From Gigaspora margarita (Eukaryota > Glomeromycota > Glomeromycetes > Diversisporales > Gigasporaceae), in the NCBI GenBank assembly GCA_009809945.1, contig WTPW01002229.1:1-64000 (forward strand): a stretch of DNA of 64,000 nucleotides, in the 5' to 3' direction. This document shows positions 10,325-21,297 of the stretch, piece by piece; positions within the stretch are counted from its first letter, which is position 1, and each line of letters opens with the position of its first letter. The notes beneath the pieces are model-generated. The model saw nothing but the letters and a program-made list of their open reading frames with translations. It made no database searches and was not told the DNA's origin. The position numbers and the translations under genes are program-made.

Positions 10325-13300
10325 AACTGGTATTACTATCCTTACATCCTTTCTTAACTGATGTCTTATACAAAACTCAATTCCCAAACAATAGAAAAGA
10401 GGAAGAATCTTTCCTATTCCAAAAAATAATTCTTTTGATGGTAATCTCAACTTTACACGTCCAATAAGCCTTATTGAACATACCAGAAAAATCTATACCA
10501 AAATCATTACCAATAGACTAAATCAAGTCTTTTCACAACATCCTATTCTTTCACCATATAACTATGTCGCTCTTNCTGNAAATAGNACATCCATNCCTAT
10601 NCATATNCTCAACAATCTTATAGAAGANNCAAACTGTAACCACAAAGAGATTTGGCTCCTATCACAAGACATGAGTAAAGCTTATGACTCTGTAAATCTT
10701 ACTCTTTTAGAACATGCCCTTACACGTCTACTTCTGCCTACTAATATTATTAATACTCTTCTTAACATCTTAACTGATCGACAAAACAATATTATTACTA
10801 ATTTGGGACTTACACAGTCTTACAACGTTCAAAATGGTATTGACCAAGGAGAAACAATAACACTCCTTCTCTGGTGAATCTACTATGACCCTCTTATCTC
10901 TTATATATACTCTAACTCACCTGGTTATACAATCGAAACATCTTGGTTTACCAATCTTAAAAATCTTTCAACTGACAATTTACAAACCAAATGTTTTGTG
11001 CTAGCTTATATGGATGATACCTTATGGATAGCACTATCCCAAACAGAGCTTTCCAAAATACTTACTATTGCAGAGTCTTTTTATTCTATGGCAAATATTC
11101 AAGTTAACCCAGCCAAATCAATACTTTCAACCAATATCAATCAACAAAACTACAACCCAATTATATACAACAATCATCCTCTTCCTTTACAACAACCAAA
11201 TCAGCCTTTTAAATTTTTAGGATGCTGGTTTACTTTAGATAATAAACAATTTCAACAAACTCGACTTATAATTGCTAAATCAAACTAGCTTATACAAATT
11301 GCTCGTACAAAACAAATTACAGATACCCAAGCATGTTATATTATTAATACTGTCATTATTCCCACAATAGAATACTGGTTACAAAATATTGTACTAAGTC
11401 AGCCAACATGTAACAAAATTTTAACATAGCACATAGGACTAATCAAGCACAAAGCCAAACTCAACCGCACAATCCCTACTAGTACTTTACTCCACCCTCA
11501 AATTTACAATATTAAAAACATCTGGGATATTCAACTTCAACATCATATATCTAATTTTATTAAAAGATTAAACAATAACAACCTATTAAGTACTACTACT
11601 CTTATTAGAGTTCAACAACTTCAAAATAACCTTTGGTCACCTACTAGTATTTTTTTATGCCCTAATCCTAAAATTGATGGTCCTAACAAATTAACTACAA
11701 CTTTTAAAATAATCTAGCTCTTCAAACACCTAAACTGGTCAATAAGTACTAACTCTTATTACAATATTCCTTTTGTAATCCAAGAAGGTTCAACTTCTTT
11801 GGAATCTATTCTGGCTTCACATCCTAAATATACAACTTTTAAAAAACAAATTCGGCATTACCATCTACTTTTTCTTGACCAACTCACAATATATGACAAC
11901 TCATATCTGTTAGAATGGAAACACATTTTACCAAGACTACATAAAATTCCTAAAGGTAGAACCCCTCAATGGTTTATCTTCCTAGAAGACAAAGTTACTA
12001 GCCACTCTTATGAACGTACTATCTACTCACATATAAACTTACCCCCTACGAACTACTATAGCTATACTACTGGACACTTTTCAAAACATGCCAAACCTTG
12101 GCTTATTACACTGTTAAATGATCAAGTCATTATAGGCAAAGCTCGTCGCCAACCAACTACATCAGACTTTACACTAATAACACACTGGCAATGTTCTTTT
12201 CAAACACAGTGTACAAACCTATATCCAACTCCTCCAATTACTATATCATCATGTAGTAACTGTTCTTTTAATACTAAAATAATCAAAAACAAATGCACTA
12301 TTCTAATACCTACTAGTCATGCTACAAAATTCTTTGGCAGACTAAATTCTGACAAAACAATTAACTTAAATGCTAATTTTCTAGATCTTATATACTCAAT
12401 TGCACTTAGAAACCCAATTCAAATACCACTATTACCAAATCTTAATATTTCTACTACACAACTTCCTTCTATATTTGAACCAAGTCAAGCTTGTAATACC
12501 TTACAAACTTTTACAAATTATAATAGTAGTTATTCAGAACTAACTTTTTATACAGATGGCTCTGTTATTAATCTAGGCAGCTCTCAGTGCTCTATGGGAA
12601 TTGGCTGGATACAATTAGATAATCTAAATATTATACACACCTTTCAAGCACAAACCAAATATTGGCCATGCTCATTTAAAGCAGAATTACTTGCAATTTT
12701 AGCTGCAATTAGTACAGCCTCCAGAAACTGTACTATCCAAATTTATACAGACTCACAATCAGTTATATCTAAATTCCAAAATCTAACCAATACTACGCCA
12801 CTTTCAAACTTCTTAAATATCCTCTACTGGTCAATTTGGAATACACTACTTAACCTAATTAAATCATATAATCTTAATATCACTTTGTACAAAGTTAGAG
12901 CACATGAAGATAATGATTTTAACAACAAAGCTGACCAACTAGCACGTAATCATCATATAGCACCTTATCTTATTTTTAATCCAAACAATATATACAATCC
13001 TCAGTATACACCAATCTCAAATAACTACCCAATGGAACTTCCCATACGTCGCAGCATCAGAACAATTTGCAGAGCACATATAATTGCATGGTGGACATCA
13101 CAAAACCGCTTTCAACAATGGAACTCAATCTCACAACTTATTAACTGGAATGCTTCATGGTTATATATTAATAATAACCAAAAAATTACCAATTTTTCAC
13201 ACAGCTTTCAATCTTTTACTCTAAAATCTTTTAGAGTCAAATTATTACTAGACTAGCTTCCCTCTCCACATATCCTTCATAAAAGATATCCATCATACTC

Positions 13301-13819
13301 TAACATTTGTCATATATGCCAACAGGCAAGTAGTGCTTTGCACTGGGCCCTCTGTCCAGATACCAATCTATTACTGGACTTATAAACATTTCTTTAAACC
13401 AAATAATTAGTCCTAACAAACTAGATATTTCCCCAACTCAGACTAAAAATCTTCACTCCCAAATCTTAAAACTTGATAGTTTGCAAATTCACCATTTTTC
13501 ACATAAGCCTTCACTATACTCAACCCTATCAGGTCTTATTCTACTAGAACTAATAAATATAATACAAGAAATTACTCTATCTTCAAAACTTGCTAGTTCT
13601 CTTACAATTAAATTTTTACTTCATCTTAACCAACAAATCTATACAAAAATTTGGATCCCATACTGTACTTCAAGATCACAATACCAACAAGCAACTTCAC
13701 AAAACCAGTCTATACCTTCTGGATCTTCTGTAATTACTACACATTTAACTCAAACTAATAATAATAATTCTATTATAAATACCTCCATTCAGAAAGTAGA
13801 ATATTGGTACCCTCACTGA
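10325..13819 (+). pseudogene. LINE 1 ORF2: reverse transcriptase and RNase H, broken
   Basis: One reading frame runs from about 10410 to 13385. It has reverse transcriptase landmarks PIPKN, TRPISLIEHTRKIYTK, the motif A region DMSKAYDSVN (10670 on), GIDQGE (motif B) and AYMDDT (motif C, near 11004). An RNase H domain follows (about 12550-12960) with YTDGS, KAELLAIL, YTDSQSVI and NNKADQLARN, so all four acidic residues are present. A CHIC...H...C knuckle is at about 13308-13360. In-frame stops lie at 10875 (TGA), 11286, 11427, 11715 and 13254 (all TAG) and 13383 (TAA); the C-terminal segment 13481-13819 is in another frame. Ns occur at 10575-10629. Confidence 0.85.
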
Positions 13820-14065
13820 ATTAAATATCTTATACACCCTTCAAGTATATTAACTAATCCCCAAATCTAGATGAGCCTTGGCCACTCTGGTTGGTTTAGG
13901 CCACAGATAAGTACTAGGTCTACTTTTGTTTATCTAGCTATATGTCTGAGTTCTTTTTCTTAGCATTAGATTTAAATTATGAAGTTTTTTCCAATTGTAA
14001 AAAGTTTCCATTAAATTTAATAAAGATAAGAGCAAGGTCTCACCATTAACATCAAAAAAAAAATA
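10325..14065 (+). mobile_element. 5'-truncated LINE 1 with exact 18-bp TSD
   Basis: TATATATAATTATTTATC occurs at 10307-10324 and again at 14066-14083, directly after the A-rich 3' tail, which is a textbook target-primed insertion. The element starts inside the reverse transcriptase region, so the endonuclease and ORF1 are missing. The 3' untranslated part (13820-14065) ends ...CATTAACATC plus an A-run. It truncates hairpin array 1, so it is younger than the array. Confidence 0.9.
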
Positions 14066-14218
14066 TATATATAATTATTTATCTGTCAAGCTCATATAAT
14101 CATGAAAAAATTTCTTGCTATTATTTTTTCATGTGTTACAATATAATCATGTTTATTCAAATTAAAATTTAGCGAGTGACTCCCTACTAATCATAATCAT
14201 AAATTGCCGGATAACACT

Positions 14219-14332
14219 ATTATTGGGCAAATTGTCAAATACGATCATTTGACAAATGATTGGTACACATGCCGCAAAGCAGCACATGTTCATTTGCCAA
14301 ATTGCCGTTATTCAACAATTTTGCCCAATAAT
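14219..14332. mobile_element. 114-bp palindromic MITE, probable TA target
   Basis: TTATTGGGCAAATTGT at the left pairs with ACAATTTTGCCCAATAA at the right, with TA on both sides. An inner pair (CATTTGACAAATG, GCACATGTTCATTTGCCAAA) extends the dyad. Confidence 0.6.
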
Positions 14333-14394
14333 ATATACATATATTATATATATAATGTAAGACTTTGGCTTATCCCATCCCTCTATAATATTAT

Positions 14395-14800
14395 GTAATA
14401 TCTGTCATAGCCCTTACAGAATCCCAAGATTGATAAAATTTGACAATTATTTAATCAAAAATGGTTTTATATATAAAAACTAATAATTGTCTAACAATAC
14501 AAATCTTTATCAATTTTGAGATTCTGTAATTAGAATTTAACAATTTTGGTCTTGTTAGAATCGTCTTACTTAGACGAACATTTTGGTAGCTAAATAATTC
14601 AAAACAGGCTGGTAAATCAAGACTTATTTGGTATTAAATAAATTTACAAAAGTTGAATTATCTTGGGATCCTGTAATTAGATCTTAACAATTTTGAGCTA
14701 GTTAGAATCGTCTCATTGAGACGAACATTTTGGTAGTTAAATCATCCAAAATGGACCAATGGATCAAAAGTTATTATCAATTCTATAAATTGGTATATAT
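14395..14800. repeat. Foldback with two GTCTC dyads
   Basis: Inverted segments around 14410-14530 share TTGATAAAATTTGACAAT/ATTGTCTAACAATACAAATC and AGATTCTGTAATTAGA-type arms. TCGTCTTACTTAGACGA (14561-14577) and TCGTCTCATTGAGACGA (14708-14724) are followed by ACATTTTGGTAG and YCAAAAYRGRCC, the same layout as at 32025-32330 and 53325-53905. Confidence 0.55.
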
Positions 14801-14839
14801 GACCAATTAAAAATAGTTTAAAAATCATGTGAGTGGACA

Positions 14840-15555
14840 GATGGAAAATGCAAAATTACGTTTTTGATATTTTAATATGTGATGCATCAAGAAAGTAACT
14901 TTTGTATCATGATGCAGAGAAACTAAAAGTCCTTCGCTTCACTCCGGACAATGATAAAAATTATATAACACTACATAAGTAAAATCTATCAAAGTGTTAT
15001 ATATATATAAAAGAAACTATATCTAAAATGGAAAGAAATCTTTTCACATGCCCTCTCAATTCTGAGACTGATCATTCATTGTTTATTTGTAACCAAACTC
15101 ACTTGTGACAGTACCAGTTCTAGCCTGGGAATGTATTTCCAATTTGAAAGAAGTAAACACTGCTAATCTTTTGGAAGAGTAAACTAGGATGCCTATTTTT
15201 TGACAAAAATTTTGAAAAATCGAAACAGACACAAAATATTACATAAAGCAAATTTAAAGGAGAGTAAAGGAATGTAAAACTCATTTTTTTGTTGTTCCCT
15301 ATTGTTTTACTACAAGATAATTCGTCGACAAAGATACTAATTTTTGGTTTCTACTAAAATTTTATATACAAGAGCACTATCTTCTGCCAGTTATTTTGCA
15401 CAAAGACGCTTCTGGTTTGCATGCCAAATATGAAAAGAGTCTCTAGTAGTAGTTGATTTTTCTAAAAACTATATACTTGTGTTAGGCTACAGTACTTCTT
15501 AGTATTTGCAACGCTCTAACAAAAAACTTTTTGTTTTTCTTCCATCAGAAATTTG
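14840..15555. other. Unexplained stretch, no gene recognised
   Basis: Less repetitive than its surroundings. No open frame above about 60 codons. Short runs resemble decayed coding sequence, but I cannot support a product. Confidence 0.3.
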
Positions 15556-15559
15556 GTCC

Positions 15560-15785
15560 AGATAATTGTCCACAAAAAACTATTGATTTTATAGTAATTT
15601 TATAAAAAAACATAATAACCAATAGTTTTTTGTTAATAAAACGTGATCCAGTAATCCAAATTAAATAATTTTGGTACCATTCGAATCCTCTCCATGAGAC
15701 GATTCAAATGGTTCCAAAATCATCTAATTCGGCTTTCTGGATCAAGTTTTAGACAAATTTTTATAAAAAAATTACATTATATTTA
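15560..15785 (+). repeat. Dispersed repeat shared with 36475-36670
   Basis: Shares CACAAAAAACTATTGATTTT, AAAAACATAATAACYAATAG and TTTTAGACAAATTTTTATAA in the same order and orientation as 36475-36670. Contains a degenerate dyad TCCTCTCCATGAGACGA (15686-15702) within TTGGTACCATTCGAAT...CAAATGGTTCCAAAA. Confidence 0.6.
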
Positions 15786-16089
15786 TGAGATTTGCTATTT
15801 ATCACTGCTAGCGATTATTACTAGCATCACATGATCAATTTCGACCAATAAAATTTAAGAATTCTTACAATTTTTATTTAATGTATATAATAATAAATGC
15901 AATACTTCGACCTCTATAAGAGTACATTTCTGCAAGTAATTTCTTAATTTACTATAAAATACGTAATAAATGTTATGTCGTTGCACATCTGCAACTCTAA
16001 TCCTAAGGGAAGTGCAGTAAATGATGTGATTAGGGTTTACACAGGTCCTGACCCCCTAGTGATAGAACTGTTGACCAAGCAAATTTTAC

Positions 16090-16510
16090 AAAACTTAAAA
16101 ATGGCTTTGATCTAAAAATAAGCTACCCCACAATTGACAAAAGTCACTACATAGTAAAGTCTAAATTTTACTAAGTAAATCGATTAAAATTGCTTAAGTA
16201 AACTTATTCAGAAGATCAAAATTCACTTATCACAAAATTTTCATAAGTATTAGAGAATTTTTTATTAATTGATTTTTGATTTTTACGTTCGACAGAAAAA
16301 TTAAAATTTTTTAAAAAAATATATTCAATGAATGTAAAAATTAAAGGTAAATAATAAAAAATTCTTCAATTTTAATAAAAATTTTAGAATATGTGTATTT
16401 TGGTTTTCTAAACAAGTTTACTTAATCGATAATTATCAATTAATATAGTAGAATTTAGACTTTACTATGTAGCAACTATCTGTGATTAACTAATAATCAA
16501 TTTTGCTTCA
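16090..16510. repeat. Foldback of the AATAAGCTACC family
   Basis: Left arm holds AAAAATAAGCTACCCCACA, CACTACATAGTAAAGTCTAA and TAAGTAAACTTATTCAG; the right arm holds the inverse of most of this (AACAAGTTTACTTAATCGA, TTTAGACTTTACTATGTAG). Compare 43250-44340 and 53465-53775. Confidence 0.5.
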
Positions 16511-16599
16511 ATATTATTGGCTGTTTATACTATATATATATATAGGACGTGATAGATGAGCAACCCCCCAGAAAATTATGTGAGTTACTGCACTTTCCT

Positions 16600-16725
16600 A
16601 ACTGCTAACTACTAACTAACTATAATCCTAACCCTAACATCTAATCTTATCGCCTATTCTACCAAATTTTAACTCTAATCCTAATATCTACCTTATTACT
16701 TATTCTACTAAACCCTAACCCTAAT
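16600..16725. repeat. Degenerate CCTAA-rich tract
   Basis: Runs such as ATCCTAACCCTAACATCTAA and AAACCCTAACCCTAATG. Similar short tracts are at 1645-1690, 42424-42465, 51240-51290, 52690-52710 and 52900-52925. None is a true telomere array; they sit inside or beside transposable elements. Confidence 0.5.
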
Positions 16726-17343
16726 GTAAGAAAAAAACAACACCAACATCAATTATAAATAATATGTCATTTGTAAAAAAAATATTAGTAATGTACACAA
16801 GCAAAAATACTAAAAGAACTAAAGAAAAAAATGGCTCTATTAATGCTACAGTGCGCGATACTTAAAGACTAAAATAATTCTAAAAGCTAATAGCTCTTGA
16901 TACAAAAAAGATATTCAAAAAAAGCTGCTAATTTGTAGTTTAGTTAATGTACTACAACTTAACAGCTTTGTTTTTTAAAAAATTATTATTAGTTTTTAAG
17001 TTATAATATTTTAAAATACTTGATTTTTATATAATATGTAAAAAAAATAGCCAAAAATAGAACAAATCATGTGACTTTGTCTCCTATGTTTGGTCAATTT
17101 TAAAAATTAAAATTTTAAAAAAATTTTAGCCAATCAGAATTTAGCAAATTAAAATATAAAAATCAAATTTTAGCCAATCAAAATGTAAAAAATCAACAAA
17201 ACATCAAAATTTAATATAAAATTTTTCAAAATAGAACAAAGTCATGTGATTTTAGTCTTTAAGTGTCATGCACTGTAGCACTAATAACAATGTTCAATGC
17301 GAACAACTATTACCTGTAAAAAAAAGTTAGTTAGTATATATAC

Positions 17344-17565
17344 CAGAGGTCTGACTTGTTCAAAAGATAAGTATTCGAATATTCATTTGTTCAATATTTT
17401 TTTATTCGAATATTGTTCAAAAATTTTGAAAATATTCAATAAATATTCACTGAATATTTATTGAATATTAAATATATATTCAGTTTTAAAAAATTATATA
17501 ATATCACACTTAAATTAGCCAATAAAATTGCAAATAAATTATTAAAAAATAAAATAAAATTATAA

Positions 17566-17608
<43 letters not shown>

Positions 17609-17737
17609 GAATATTCAATGAATATATTCAGTGAAATATTAAATATTCGAACATTTAGTCAGTGAAAAATTATATATTTGAATATTCAAATATTTAGTGA
17701 ATATTCAGTGAATAGTATTCATCGAGTTAGACCTCTA
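17344..17737. mobile_element. hAT-like MITE, 394 bp, exact 8-bp TSD
   Basis: Ends CAGAGGTCTGACTTG and the inverse of TAGAGGTCTAACTCG, flanked by ATATATAC on both sides (17336-17343, 17738-17745). The interior is made of AATATTCAATGAATATTC-type repeats and a TA tract (17572-17602). Confidence 0.8.
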
Positions 17738-18202
17738 ATATATACAAGCAAAATACTTAATGCATTAAGAAAAATAACTTTACTAATGCCAGCACCAATA
17801 GCGAACCCAATACAAATAATACAACAACTATTACTTGCAAAAAAAAATATCAGTCAGTACTGAAGTATATACACAAATGAAAGCACTGAAAGTACAAAAA
17901 AAATGACTCTACTAACAATGGCATCATGAGGAAGTTCAGTATGAATGACGCAACAACTATTACTTGTAAGAAAAAATAGCAGTATATATATAAGTGAAGC
18001 ACTAAAAGTACAAAAGAAACAAACAACATCTCTAACACCAGTACCAACAACGAAGCCCAATACGAATAGCACAATTACTAGTAATGTATACAAGCAAAAA
18101 CACTAAAAGCACCAAAGAATTAATGATAGTATCAATGAACCCAGTATAAGTAACAAAAAAACCATTACTTGCAAGAAAAATATTAGTTAGTACTATAGTA
18201 TA

Positions 18203-18426
18203 TAGAGTTCCTCAAATTCAAATCAAATATTGGGTCAATTTGAATTTAATCAAATCAAATTGACCCTGATTTGATTTTGATTTGATTTAAATATTTGAAT
18301 TTGAATTTAATTTGAATTTGAATTTTTAATAGTAATTTTCAAATCAAATATAATCAAACTTGAATTTGAATTTGATCAAATATTTGATTCAAATATTTGA
18401 AGATCAAATCAAATTGCAGAACTCTA
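18203..18426. mobile_element. hAT-like MITE of the TAGRGTTCC family, copy 1
   Basis: Ends TAGAGTTCCTCAAATTC and the inverse of TAGAGTTCTGCAATTTGA; the interior is AAATTCAAATC/GATTTGAATTT iterations. Flanking octamers match 6 of 8. A cleaner copy lies at 22097-22381. Confidence 0.7.
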
Positions 18427-19003
18427 GTAATATATACATAAACGAAAATAATAAAAGTGCAAAAAAATGACTCTGCTAATGATAGCACTACAAGGAAGTC
18501 CAGTACGAATAACGCAACAATTATTTCTGTAAGAAAAAAATGCTAGTATGTACATAAGTGAAAACACTGAAAGCAAAAAGAAAAAAACAACACCACTAAT
18601 ACTAGCACCAACAACAAAGCCCAATATGAATAGCACAACTACCAGTAATCATACAAGCGAAAACACTAAAAGCATCAAAGAATTAATGACGGTATCAATG
18701 CTCCTAGTATGAACAACACAACAACTATTAGGGTAGAGACATTTATTACCTTATTTTTTAGAAGAGAGAGAGTCAGAGAGATTGTCAGATGCTATATAAT
18801 ATAGTATTATTAGCTAATCAAAATTGCCAATTTGGATTGAGAAATTGCTTAAACAGACTCAGACTCAATTATAGTTCAGTTTAGGTCTAGTCTGAAGCCT
18901 GCAGGCTAGTCTAAGTTCGAATATATTTATATATATTTTTTTGTGCTGAACAAGTTAACTTAGTGCATAAAGTTAGAATTAATTTGTAAAATTTTGTGAA
19001 TTA

Positions 19004-19661
19004 TCCCTTAATTTGTAATGCAGGCATATTTGCCTGTATAAATTTTAAAATTTTAAATTTTTTAAATAAAAACTTTAAATATTAATTTTATTTATATACT
19101 TTCTAAGTAAAAAATATAATATTAGTTTTGTTTTATCAACTTTATTATAAAAATTTTTTAAAATTATTAAAAAACTTTGGTGTAATAAAAGTTTAAAGTT
19201 TTTGTTTTAGAACTTTTACTATAGAATTTTTTNTTTANNTTTTCTNAAATTTTATATNTNTCNATCTATAAAAAAAATTTTTACTTCTAATACAAGTCTT
19301 AATTTTTACAAGTAAATTACTTAAAGTGCAATAATAAAAGTTGTAATCCCTTATATAAACTATATTATTGTATTAAGAACTATATTTTTAAAACTAATAT
19401 TTAAAGAATTCACCAAGATATTGTAAATTATTTTTTTGATTAAAAAATTTCTTTAAAATTCAATATTTTTAGTTTATAAGCAATATAAACATTTTGTCTT
19501 ATAATATAAAATTAAATAATTCAAAAATATAATTCTTGTTTTCTAATATTATTATAACAAATTTTATTTAAATATTTTAAATGATTAAAAAAGTAGATTA
19601 GAGATATATTTATAGTAATTATTCAGGCAAATGTGCCTGCAAACCTTTACAAACTAAGGGA
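19004..19661. mobile_element. TA-TSD MITE, 658 bp, with CAGGCANATNTGCCTG palindrome ends
   Basis: Ends TCCCTTAATTTGTAA...CAGGCATATTTGCCTG and inverse (CAGGCAAATGTGCCTG...TAAGGGA), flanked by TA (19002-19003, 19662-19663). Removing it restores the array-2 A unit. Related copy at 54309-55314. Confidence 0.75.
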
Positions 19662-20558
19662 TAAGATTTTATAGAATTTTATTAATAAAATTCTATAAAA
19701 TCTTATATTTAACAAATCTTTATTAATTAATCCTAACTTTATGCAATAAGTAAACATGTTTAGCATCTAAAAATATATTAAATCGGCATAATTATTTTTA
19801 TTTTACTTGAAATTTAGAGAATAGATGTATAATTTTGGTTTTTTGATCAAAAAAGTTAAATTTAAGCATACTTTCTCTAAATTTCAAATAAAATAAAAAC
19901 TATACTATTGATTTAATGTATTTTTAGGTGTTGAACAAGTTTACTTAGTGCATTAAATTAGAATTAATTAGTAAAATTTTGTGAATTATAAGATTTTATA
20001 GAATTTTCTTAATAAAATTCTACAAAATCTTATTATTCACAAAATTTTACCAATAAATTCTAACTTAATGCACTAAGTAAATTAGTTTAGCACCTAAAAA
20101 TACATTAAATTAACAGTTAGTTTTTATTTTACTTGTTGTTTGGAGATAAGATACTTAAATTTGACTTTTTTGATCAAAAATCAAAATTATGTACCTATTC
20201 TCTAAATTTCAAATAAAGTAAAAATAATTATACTGATTTGATGTATTTTTAGATGCTGAACAAGTTTACTTAGTGCATAAAGTTAGTATTAATTAATAAA
20301 AATTTGTGAATTATAAGATTTTATAGAATTTTATTAATAAATTCTATAAAATCTTATGATTCACAAGATTTCACAATTAATTCTAATTTAATGCACTAAG
20401 TAAACTTATTTAGCACCTAAAAATACATTAAATTAGTAGAATTGTTTTTATTTTACTTAAAATTTAGAGAAAAGATGCTTAAATTTGACTTTTTTGATCA
20501 AAAATTAAAAACTATACATATAATATCTAAATTTTAAATAAAATAAAACATTTCTGCT

Positions 20559-21109
20559 GTCCTCCAGGTCGATAGCATAGCGGTTATGCTCCGAGGATAC
20601 AAATCGCAAGATTGCTAGTTCGGTTCCTCCCAAAGGCGAAATAAGAAAAAGCCAGCCGGTTAGAGAACTGAAACACCGTAGGAAGACAGAGACCCAAGAC
20701 GTCGCAAAGATGGACTTAATTGGGCAGCCATTATTTCAAGAATTTGTGGCTGTAAAGAAAATTATGCTAGGACCCCGATTTGGAATAACCGAAGTCACGA
20801 GACGTAATGTGAGGCCCAAGTCTGGATCTACATGATACTATATGAACTCGTGCCGTTGTCAGCCCGTTTAGGTGAAACTCCTCTTCGAAGCTCTAGTAGG
20901 AGCTTCCGGTGTGTGACCTCTCCGGGGGTCGCTACAGTGGGTCACATCTAGGTGCTACAGGAAGTAACCGGATGATGTTAGGCTTTATATAAATAACATT
21001 AGTTATAGTAATAGTAATAAATGTACTGCCCTTCAAGGTTATAAGATACATCAGTTCTTTACAAATAAAGCAACAGCAAAATCCGCCAAAGTTAAAAAAA
21101 AACAAAAAA
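20559..21109 (+). mobile_element. tRNA-headed SINE (family 1), 551 bp
   Basis: The head has a box A-like TAGCATAGCGGTTATGC (20572 on) and a box B-like AGTTCGGTTCC (20618 on), the internal promoter of RNA polymerase III genes. The tail is GTTAAAAAAAAACAAAAAAA. AATAAAACATTTCTGCT is duplicated exactly on both sides (20542-20558, 21110-21126), as expected for LINE-mediated insertion. It lies inside a B-type hairpin of array 2. Confidence 0.85.
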
Positions 21110-21297
21110 AATAAAACATTTCTGCTAATTTGATGTATTTTTGAATATAAAACAAGTTTACTTAGTGCATAATTAATAAAAATTTGTAAATTATAAGATT
21201 TAATAAAATTTTATTAATGAAATTCTATAAAATCTTATGATTCACAAAATTTTACTAATTAATTCTAACTTTATGTACTAAATAAACTTGTTCATCA

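Larger units (their letters stand above)
16730..18728. repeat. 333-bp higher-order minisatellite, first block
   Basis: Subunits of about 100-120 bp (marked by CACTGAAAGCACAAAAGAAA, CAACAACTATTACTTG and AAGAAAAAAATNTCAGT) recur as triplets. The CAGTCAGTACT at 17851 recurs as TAGTTAGTACT at 18184, exactly 333 bp later. Interrupted by MITEs at 17344-17737 and 18203-18426. 16870-17290 is AT-rich and only loosely related. The array resumes at 23857 beyond a 5.1-kb insertion. Confidence 0.7.
18935..21296. repeat. Hairpin array 2
   Basis: Same architecture as array 1 but diverged sequence. A-type palindromes (TGTATTTTTAGRTGCTGAAC, AAGTTTACTTAGTGCA and inverses) lie near 18935-19790 (with an insert), 19910-20105, 20240-20430 and 21130-21296. 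B-type palindromes with a TTTTTGATCAAAAA-like centre lie at about 19795-19905, 20110-20235 and 20440-20558. Split by a TA-TSD element and a SINE, and ended by a second SINE. Ns at 19233-19263. Confidence 0.75.

Noticed and set aside
13481-13819. Independent gene after LINE 1
   Set aside because: It lies before the LINE 3' tail and target duplication and continues the element's C-terminal region in a shifted frame.
16600-16725. Telomere
   Set aside because: Too short and imperfect, and flanked on both sides by long sequence.
17850-18636. Hydrophobic minus-strand open frames resembling membrane proteins
   Set aside because: They arise from the A-rich minisatellite; kept only as a question about the 333-bp period, not as genes.
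20559-20650. Functional tRNA gene
   Set aside because: Box-like sequences are present, but the element has a 550-bp body, an A-tail and a target duplication, so it is a SINE.
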